From the NCBI GenBank assembly GCA_016709845.1, contig JADJMA010000053.1, positions 1-17,024 of the forward strand: a stretch of DNA of 17,024 nt. The letters run 5' to 3'. This stretch comes from Flammeovirgaceae bacterium. Lineage in GTDB: Bacteria > Bacteroidota > Bacteroidia > Cytophagales > Cyclobacteriaceae. Position numbers and translations under genes: made by a program. This document shows positions 10,301 to 15,254 of this stretch, in pieces. The notes below the pieces were generated by a model. It saw only the letters and a program-made list of their open reading frames with translations. It ran no database searches and was not told the origin of the DNA. Every line of letters begins with the position of its first letter. The stretch's first letter is position 1.

Positions 10301-10595
10301 CTTCAAAGACGATGGTTACTACCGAAAGGCCAAAGCGGGAAATCGAACGAATCTCCGTAACACCGGGAAGGTTGGCCATAGCCAATTCCACAGGAAAAGT
10401 AACAAATCGCTCGATGTCTTCAGTAGCCAGATTTTGTGAAACCGTGATTACCTGTACCTGATTATTGGTGATATCGGGTACCGTACCAAGGTTCACGGTG
10501 AACAATGAATATATCCCTGCGCCTATCAGAGCTAGGGTAAGCAAACCCACAATGAGTTTATTTTTTATAGAAAAATAAATGATGCTATTAATCAT
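6185..10595 (-). CDS. cusA: CusA/CzcA-type heavy-metal RND pump fused to a TolC-like domain (many frameshifts)
   Basis: About 1,470 codons when joined. The start MINSIIYFSIKNKLIVGLLT at 10595 gives the first membrane helix. The porter domain follows (VPDITNNQVQVITVSQNLATE, FVTFPVELAMANLPGV, SISRFGLSVVTIVFEDD). The TM4 motif of heavy-metal RND pumps, AIDFGIIVDGAVIIVE, is seen near 9410-9360 across a one-base gap, with both Asp residues of the proton path. The second half has GEFIPQLEEGDIAMQ, VREDVAVKLYGDDLDVL, TVRYNREKIAQYGL and GYYLIYGGEFENLQKAKNRL. It closes with the last helices and TDILGFLPMAYSVTAGAEVQ, then runs into a TolC-like part. It exports metal cations from periplasm or cytoplasm using the proton gradient. 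Breaks lie near 10220, 9535, 9410, 9345, 9190-9120, 8680, 8600, 8305, 7920, 7350, 7230, 7080, 6810, 6640, 6530 and elsewhere. Confidence 0.92.
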
Positions 10596-10892
10596 GCACC
10601 TGACCTATTATTAGATAAAATTATCTGACTCTAATGATCAATCCAAGGGTAATCTCCATAGAATTGTCGTGATCAAACAGTAAGTCTCGGCAGAGGTATA
10701 GATGTGACTTGCTTACCTAGTTGGCGCCTAATGGCAGCATCGAGCTGGCATTAACATAGAGAGAAACGATGACTTGTGTGCTCGGCTATCACATCCATTT
10801 GCCTGCTGTGATCTGAATAGCTAGTTATGTGCTTAGCCTAAACATTTGCTAAATTTTGAATACTAACTATTAAAGCAGCTTGGACTTACGTT
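10596..10892. other. Intergenic stretch with no recognisable gene
   Basis: Nearly 300 bp between the first CzcI-like gene and the pump start. I see no frame with conserved protein character on either strand and no clear hairpin terminator. It probably carries a promoter or leader for the pump operon, but I cannot point to convincing -35/-10 boxes. Confidence 0.4.
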
Positions 10893-11254
10893 TTAACTGT
10901 GAATGATTTTACGAGGAGGGCGAAACGGTGAATCTATAAAAGATTCTGGAACTTGCGACAGAATAAGTTTAACAGGAATCTCTTTACCTGCGATTGGTAC
11001 TAATAAGGGGAATTTTGCAAAAAAAAGGGTTGATATGCTGCACTGAGACATATGTGTGCCGAAAGATCCAAATTCTTTTCATCAGAAAGTTCGTTAGTCA
11101 GATGATCTTCCTGCATTGTTTGTGCTGCTGAATGTGTGAGATTATGACGGTCAAGCTCATGTGCAAATACTTCTCCATGGAAAGCCCACGCAAGCGTATT
11201 TGCGAGCAAACTGAGCGACAGTACTAACACTATAATGTTAGGTAATTTACACAT
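10893..11254 (-). CDS. Second small secreted metal-cluster protein, CzcI-like (one frameshift)
   Basis: Joined, it is about 120 residues. It starts MCKLPNIIVLVLSLSLLANT with a signal-peptide-like leader ending near AWAFHG. It continues with His/Asp-rich sequence (HELDRHNLTHSAAQ) and AHICLSAAYQPFF. After a shift at the A8 run 11019-11026 (plus strand) it reads FAKFPLLVPIAGKEIPVKL, then LILSQVPESFIDSPFRPPRK to the stop at 10893-10895. The terminal SPFRPPR motif and the leader with a scattered His/Cys middle match small proteins seen beside Czc/Cus pumps. It lies 297 bp upstream of the pump on the same strand, so the pump is bracketed by two such genes. The family name is tentative. No clear Shine-Dalgarno precedes the ATG. 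Confidence 0.6.
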
Positions 11255-11430
11255 TGTAACAGCATAACATATCTGAAAATAAATGTTATTATTTCTGGTC
11301 TTAAGAAGTTAAAATACATGCCTCGCGTAAATTATCATTTTACTAGACTAGCAGATATGTCTGATAGTTTAGAGCCAACAGATTTACCATTCAATGGCAA
11401 CAAAACTCCAATCATTAAAAATTAACCAAT

Positions 11431-11552
11431 TAAAGTTCTTTTCCCGCTATTTATATACAACCTTCAGCTCTGGGGTCATCGGATAAACTCTCTATCTTAT
11501 TTAAGATTTATGTAACACACTTGCTGCAGAATATTAAGAATAACTACAAATC
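11431..11552 (-). pseudogene. relE toxin gene remnant (inverted partial copy)
   Basis: Positions 11431-11508 are the reverse complement of 12641-12718 in the relE gene with a single mismatch (at 11453). Weaker similarity continues to about 11545 (AATATTAAGAA, out of frame by one base). It corresponds to the RelE region LNKIESLSDDPRAEGCIKI plus AGKEL. Outside this the similarity stops abruptly, so it is a fragment, not a gene. It begins within or directly after the end of mazF on the same strand. Confidence 0.85.
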
Positions 11553-11883
11553 AAATACAATTGCTAAAGCTTGTTTGATCGATTGCAAATATTCGCTCTC
11601 AAGCCTGCCTTGCTTTTTGCCTATTCGAGAGATATCAATCGCACGTAATTGCTTGAGATTAATATGACGATCTTTATCCAATTTGTTAATACTGGTTGAT
11701 TCAGATTTACTGCAAATGGCCAGGATTTGTGGTTAGGTAGCATTGGTGCCACAATCAGGGTTTTGGATTGATATTCTACAAGATCGCCCTGAACAATTAC
11801 GCACGGTCTTAGCTTTTAGTTTCTGCTCCCTTGGTTGGCTCCAGATCAACCCAATAAATATCTAGTTGCTTAAATTCGGTCAT
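11544..11883 (-). CDS. mazF: MazF/PemK-family toxin (frameshifted)
   Basis: Starts at 11883 (MTEFKQLDIYWVDLEPTKGAE), overlapping the antitoxin end by 14 bases. It continues LRPCVIVQGDLVEYQSKTLI, then VAPMLPNHKSWPFAVNL, and ends LDKDRHINLKQLRAIDISRI, then IGKKQGRLESEYL and AIVFDL at 11544. IYWVDLEPTKGAE plus RPCVIVQ is the signature of MazF/PemK endoribonucleases; the D-R-H..LKQLRAID part is the usual C-terminal element. Length, about 113 residues, is normal for the family. There are two indels. One A is lost in a short A run at 11814-11817 (plus strand T4; five would restore TKKLRP). A second lies near 11690. Known role: mRNA (or tRNA/rRNA) cleavage held in check by its antitoxin. Confidence 0.85.
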
Positions 11884-12106
11884 TATTGAGACCATCGGAC
11901 AGGGTTGTATCCCATTCTTTTAGTTCTTTCTGGTAGTCGGAATCCTGGGCTTCCTCCTGATTTGCCTTGAGCAAAGCTTGCTTGATATAGTTTTTGAGCT
12001 CTTGTTTCAAAAGTTCGTTGATATACGCACTACGATTATCACCGGCAATATTATTCAGAAAAGTAAAACTTTCATCATCCAGTGTAATAGTCGTTCGATG
12101 TGTCAT
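11870..12106 (-). CDS. mazE: Ribbon-helix-helix antitoxin of the MazEF-like pair
   Basis: Intact, 78 residues. It starts MTHRTTITLDDESFTFLNNI: a short beta strand (TTITLDD) followed by helices typical of ribbon-helix-helix DNA-binding antitoxins. The C-terminal half is charged and probably disordered (KANQEEAQDSDYQKELKEWD) and would bind the toxin. It sits immediately upstream of, and overlaps, the MazF gene. The 30-bp perfect palindrome ending 27 bases upstream of the start is the obvious operator for autoregulation. No Shine-Dalgarno is apparent, so translation may be weak or leaderless. The name MazE is by gene pairing; the fold is CopG-like rather than AbrB-like. Confidence 0.82.
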   Translation of the reverse strand: MTHRTTITLDDESFTFLNNIAGDNRSAYINELLKQELKNYIKQALLKANQEEAQDSDYQKELKEWDTTLSDGLNNDRI

Positions 12107-12112
12107 ACTATG

Positions 12113-12128
12113 TTCACACTATTGTGAA
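12113..12128. promoter_or_regulatory. Inverted repeat TTCACA-N4-TGTGAA before mazE
   Basis: Six-base perfect arms around CTAT, seven bases upstream of the mazE start codon on the minus strand. It is placed to control mazE translation or transcription. It is short, so it may be incidental. Confidence 0.4.
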
Positions 12129-12132
12129 TAAA

Positions 12133-12162
12133 TAGTTATCATACTATATAGTATGATAACTA
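12133..12162. promoter_or_regulatory. Perfect 30-bp palindrome, probable mazEF operator
   Basis: The left arm TAGTTATCATACTAT (12133-12147) is followed without a spacer by its exact reverse complement (12148-12162). It lies upstream of the mazE start in AT-rich DNA. The site overlaps the region where a minus-strand promoter would be expected. A partial half-site (CATACTA) recurs at 12104-12110 over the start codon. Ribbon-helix-helix antitoxins bind such palindromes. Confidence 0.75.
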
Positions 12163-12217
12163 AATACTCCATCTGATATTTATTACAAAAATTCTTTTCG
12201 ATAAGTCCCCTATCTAG

Positions 12218-12241
12218 CTATTGATAACGTCTTATCAATAG
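12218..12241. promoter_or_regulatory. Inverted repeat CTATTGATAA-CGTC-TTATCAATAG
   Basis: Perfect ten-base arms with a four-base loop, midway between the divergent toxin-antitoxin modules. CTATC/GATAG further out could extend the stem after a three-base bulge. It could be a second operator or a hairpin insulating the two promoters; there is no T-run for a classic terminator. Confidence 0.55.
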
Positions 12242-12281
12242 GATAGTCAATTAAGAAATAATAACACTTTACCGTCGTAAC

Positions 12282-12296
12282 ATGTAAACGTTACAT
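12282..12296 (+). promoter_or_regulatory. ATGTAA-ACG-TTACAT operator candidate for relBE
   Basis: Perfect six-base arms with a three-base spacer lie 12 bases upstream of the TATAAT box of the relBE promoter, covering the expected -35 area. AACGTTA occurs at 12287-12293 and again at 12304-12310. The position suits autoregulation by the antitoxin. Confidence 0.5.
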
Positions 12297-12308
12297 TCAT
12301 AAAAACGT

Positions 12309-12314
12309 TATAAT
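12309..12314 (+). promoter_or_regulatory. TATAAT -10 box of relBE
   Basis: A consensus -10 hexamer lies 28 bases upstream of the antitoxin start. No clean -35 is seen at 17 bases; TGTAAA (12284-12289) is the nearest, with long spacing. The overlapping inverted repeat suggests repression. Confidence 0.55.
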
Positions 12315-12342
12315 GCTTCTTAAATTACTGGAGAAATTTTGT

Positions 12343-12576
12343 ATGAGCAATTTATCAAAACGATCGACTATTTATTTTGATCCTTCTATTCACCAAGCAT
12401 TAAAAATTAAATCGGTGACTTCTTCACGATCTGTTTCTGAATTGGTGGATGAAGCACTCAGACAACTCATGAATGAAGATCAAGAAGATCTAGAAGCCTG
12501 CGCTAAAAGAAAAGATGAGCCTGACATCAGCTATGAGGAACTGCTGAATGATTTGAAACAGCATGGAAAAATATAA
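12343..12576 (+). CDS. relB: Ribbon-helix-helix antitoxin (RelB/CopG type)
   Basis: 77 residues, intact. I chose the start at 12343 (MSNLSKRSTIYFDPSIHQAL) because GGAGA at 12330-12334 is well placed; the upstream in-frame ATG at 12313 overlaps the -10 box. KRSTIYFDPSIHQALKIKS then SVSELVDEALRQ is a textbook ribbon-helix-helix: the strand pairs with the partner subunit and the two helices follow. The tail (DEPDISYEELLNDLKQHGKI) is the acidic toxin-binding part. It overlaps the toxin start by 14 bases, giving coupled translation. Confidence 0.88.
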   Translation: MSNLSKRSTIYFDPSIHQALKIKSVTSSRSVSELVDEALRQLMNEDQEDLEACAKRKDEPDISYEELLNDLKQHGKI

Positions 12577-12827
12577 AGTTACTTTTAAAACGATCTGTAA
12601 CTAAGGATTTTCTTAATATTCCGAAGCAAGATGTTGCACGAATCTTAAATAAGATAGAGAGTTTATCCGATGACCCCAGAGCTGAAGGTTGTATAAAAAT
12701 AGCGGGAAAAGAACTTTATCGTAGCAGACAGGGCATGTATCGAATTATCTATGAAATTATTGATCAGAGTCTTATGGTTAATGTCATAAAAATCGGTCGT
12801 CGATCAAATGTGTATGATTCCCCGTAA
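12563..12827 (+). CDS. relE: RelE/ParE-family toxin (one-base frameshift)
   Basis: Starts ATG 12563 (MEKYKVTFK) inside the end of the antitoxin. After one extra A in the run 12587-12590 it continues SVTKDFLNIPKQDVARILNK, then LSDDPRAEGCIKIAGKELYR and RQGMYRIIYEIIDQ, then VNVIKIGRRSNVYDSP to the stop at 12825. SDDPR, Y-R-x-R-x-G-x-YRIIYEI and VIKIGRR-x-x-VY are the RelE superfamily signatures: basic and Tyr/Arg residues for ribosome-dependent mRNA cleavage. The length of 87 residues is normal. Part of the gene (12641-12718) is duplicated inverted at 11431-11508. Whether the toxin is active depends on whether the extra base is real. Confidence 0.87.
12641..12718 (+). repeat. Inverted repeat partner of 11431-11508 (within relE)
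   Basis: 78 bp, one mismatch, opposite orientation, about 1.1 kb apart. The pair brackets most of the toxin-antitoxin island. Confidence 0.9.
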
Positions 12828-12908
12828 AATACATCTCACTTTTTTATGCTCTCGCGATATAGGGTTATTTTGTATATAGGTATGTAACACACCAATAAGA
12901 ATTGCTAG

Positions 12909-12929
12909 TGTTTAGTCCCACGATGCTGG
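12909..12929 (+). repeat. Left terminal inverted repeat of the IS481 element
   Basis: TGTTTAGTCCCACGATG then CTGG; it pairs with 13895-13917 with a two-base gap. Confidence 0.88.
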
Positions 12930-12963
12930 TGTAGGAGTATAACCAGTTACGGAGGGAAGAATT

Positions 12964-13949
12964 ATGGGACAGATACTGCACGGAAGCGCCCGGACGACAG
13001 CGGCGGTCCGTCGAGCGATACAGCATAGTCAAGAGAGCCTGAATGTTCTGGCTGAACGGTACGGGATCAACCAGAAGACGGTTGCGAAGTGGAGGAAACG
13101 AGAGTTTGTCCACGATTCCCCGATGGGGCCCAAAGAGGCGCACTCGACCCTTTTAAGTCTGGAAGAAGAAGCAGCTGTTGTGGCTTTCCGCAAACATACT
13201 TCTGCCGCTGGATGATTGCCTGTATGCCCTGCAGCTAAGTATCCCTCACCTGACGCGTTCAAGCCTGCACCGTTGCTTTCAACGTCATGACATCAGCCGG
13301 TTGCCGGATGTTGAAGGCGACAAGCCAAAGAAAAAGTTCAAGCAATATCCGATTGGATACTTCCACATCGATATTGCCGAAGTGCGCACGAAGGAAGGAA
13401 AACTCTATCTTTTTGTGGCCATTGACCGAACATCGAAGTTTGTTTTGTTCAACTCCTCGACAAGGCCAAACCGCAACACGGCCACCGATTTCCTGATGGC
13501 CGTGATTGAGGCTGTTCCCTACAAGATCCATACAATCCTGACTGATAACGGCATCCAGTTTACTTTCCCGCCGTGCTACCGTGACGGGCCAACAGCCCGG
13601 TATGTAACGCATATGTTCGATATGTGCTGCCAGGCCAGTGACATCGAGCACCGCCTTACAAAACCCAACCATCCCTGGACGAACGGGCAGGTCGAGCGCA
13701 TTAACCGAACTATCAAGGAAGCGACTGTAAAACGGTATTATTACGACTCACATGACCAGTTGAAGGTCCATCTCCATACCTTCGTGCTGGCCTATAACTT
13801 CGCAAGACGTCTGAAAACCCTTAGGGCCTCACACCCTATGAGTACATCTGCAAAATCTGGACAAATGAGCCGATCGTTTTATTGTTGATCCTTTCCAGCA
13901 CATCGTGGGACTAAACACCCCAATTGGGCTTCCCACAACCCCACATTAA
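12964..13949 (+). CDS. IS481-family DDE transposase (frameshifted)
   Basis: Starts at 12964 behind a strong GGAGGGAAGA (12951-12960). The N-terminus is a helix-turn-helix (SLNVLAERYGINQKTVAKWR). The catalytic core has HIDIAEVRTKEGKLYLFVA (first Asp), TILTDNGIQFT (second Asp) and HPWTNGQVERINRTIKEATV (Glu), so the DDE triad is complete. Total about 325 residues, normal for the family. There are three breaks: near 13195, near 13822 (GLTPYEYICKIW continues one frame over) and near 13869 (then DRFIVDPFQHIVGLNT). The last codons cross the right inverted repeat, and the stop at 13947 lies in flanking DNA, so the final residues (PIGLPTTPH) come from the target. Confidence 0.88.
13895..13917 (-). repeat. 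Right terminal inverted repeat of the IS481 element
   Basis: Reverse complement reads TGTTTAGTCCCACGATG then TGCTGG, matching the left end. Confidence 0.88.
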
Positions 13950-14554
13950 TGTTGCAGAATAGTGTGAATTCCGATAAAAACCTCCACCACCCTTATCAGT
14001 CAACCCTGAATGCCCGAAAAAAGCTTTGCATAACGGTCAAAAGCGGTCAATCAGTAGTAAAGAGAACATGCTTCAAGAAAATTTACAAATGTAATATTTC
14101 ATACTCTTCTAGTGAACTATTTCACTGACATCAAGCTTAAATATTCCTACACTCGAATCAGTCTTAATGAAATGTATTGACTTTGACTATTACTTCCTAG
14201 CATCTCGCTCAAACTAACCAGGTTTAGCACTAGGACAATACTTGTTATGTAGGCCAGTGTCATTTTTTTTTTTTTTTTTGAAATTGGGCTAGCCTTGGTT
14301 TTTCAGAGTACTACATAAGGTTTTCCAAGAACTATAAAGTTCGGATGCTGAACAAATGATGACTTATGCACTTATGGCTTGAGTTCAAAAGAAATAAATG
14401 ATTGACATTGAGTTAATTACGGGAGTATTTTCAAACCAGTATTAATGGCAACTTACCAGACATGTTAATCGTTGGTGGTTCTACCCAGAGCTGATTCAAT
14501 CTAACTTAAAGAAAGAGAAAGCCTGCATAAAATCAGGCCATAAACAGGTACGAT
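13950..14554. other. About 600 bp without a recognisable gene
   Basis: Both strands are full of stops and I see no conserved motif, tRNA or terminator stem. It contains the T17 homopolymer at 14263-14279. It may be the remains of whatever the insertion sequence disrupted. Confidence 0.5.
14263..14279 (+). repeat. T17 homopolymer
   Basis: Seventeen consecutive T, counted directly, with no GC-rich stem before it. Very long for a bacterial genome. Confidence 0.85.
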
Positions 14555-14918
14555 ATGACAGAAGATTGTGGGGAAATAAAATTTCGGTATATCTTGACGC
14601 AAGGGAAGGGAGATGCTTTGAGCAGCGAAGCCATGCAGATTTTTCCTGTTAGCCGCTGGAAAATCTATCTAATCTTAGTTCCGACCTTTATCGCCGTAGC
14701 TTTTATAAGTGTTTTTTATTTTTCCTTTTTCCTTTGTTTCTATTTGGTGGGATTACTCTTTTGGCCTCTGGATTTGGTGGCTGCGCCGGAAACTGAGCAA
14801 ATCAAATCCTGCACAGAGTTTGGTGGGTGAATATTTTGTAATCAAAAAGGCTCACATTGTCGAAAGGAAAATTGAGAAGGTGGTGGAACACAATGAACCA
14901 AACGCTCATCGTAGGTGA
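14555..14918 (+). CDS. Small two-helix membrane protein of unknown function (one frameshift)
   Basis: Joined, it is about 120 residues. A soluble N-terminus (GEIKFRYILTQGKGDALSSE) is followed by FPVSRWKIYLILVPTFIAVA and a second helix (VFYFSFFLCFYLVGLLF). After a shift near 14765 it continues WIWWLRRKLSKSNPAQSLVG then GEYFVIKKAHIVERKIEKVV to the stop at 14916. The layout of helix, short loop, helix, then W-R-R-x-L basic juxtamembrane region and GEYFVIKK is that of small proteobacterial inner-membrane proteins with no assigned role. The start is uncertain: 14555 gives the longest form; MQIFPVSRW at 14633 is an alternative. No strong ribosome binding site is seen for either. Confidence 0.55.
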
Positions 14919-15013
14919 AATGGTGCCATCCAAAGGCTATGGCATAGCACAGATATATCATCTAAGTGCTTACGAACTTTAACAAAATAGCTTCTTTATA
15001 GAGGAAAGGACAA

Positions 15014-15240
15014 ATGACCCAGAAATTGGTCATATTCTCGACTTGCATGCTGCACTCAACCTGACCAGGTTAAGTACATGGGGTTTATAACCGACCTGAT
15101 TCTAGCGATTAACTCTACATTAAGCCATGCAGTAAGTAATGACGAGTAGCGCAACTACGAAATAACAACCCGGTGATTGGTTGCATGGAGGCTACGCTTC
15201 AGACGTTAAAACATCTTTTTTGCTTTTCAAGCATCACTAA
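15014..15240 (+). CDS. Possible small frameshifted ORF behind a strong ribosome binding site
   Basis: GAGGAAAGG at 15001-15009 lies five bases before ATG 15014. The first frame reads MTQKLVIFSTC and soon stops. Shifted by one base it continues CTQPDQVKYMGFITDLILAI then INSTLSHAVSNDE. After one more base (a missing G near 15147) it continues VAQLRNNNPVIGCMEATLQT. These pieces join into a plausible helical protein of about 70 residues, and the break density matches that of its neighbours. I do not recognise it. The exact end is uncertain; a stop lies at 15238-15240 in one frame. It precedes the large unknown gene by a few bases, so the two may be co-transcribed. Confidence 0.35.
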
Positions 15241-15254
15241 TGCGGAGAGAAAAA

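Larger units (their letters stand above)
12909..13917 (+). mobile_element. IS481-family insertion sequence, about 1.0 kb
   Basis: Delimited by 17-bp identical terminal inverted repeats: TGTTTAGTCCCACGATG at 12909-12925 and its reverse complement at 13901-13917. Similarity continues (CTGG) after a 2-base offset. It encodes one DDE transposase. The left end abuts CTAG (12905-12908), the preferred target core of several IS481 elements. The right flank (CCCCAATTGG) has no CTAG and no matching target duplication, so one side was probably rearranged after insertion. Confidence 0.88.

Noticed and set aside
91..10595. Reading the frameshifted genes as true pseudogenes
   Set aside because: Active-site and structural motifs are preserved through the breaks, and breaks favour homopolymers; sequence error explains this better, though a mixture cannot be excluded.
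11510..12895. Shared 12-mer TATGTAACACAC near 11510 and 12882 as possible insertion-sequence ends
   Set aside because: Same orientation, no extension of similarity and no transposase between them; too short to support a mobile element.
13029..13672. Long minus-strand frames across the transposase
   Set aside because: They lie antisense to a clear DDE transposase and show no family motif.
14893..14982. 29-residue ORF starting MNQTLIVGEMVPSK at the end of the small membrane gene
   Set aside because: No ribosome binding site and no recognisable character; it overlaps the end of the membrane protein.
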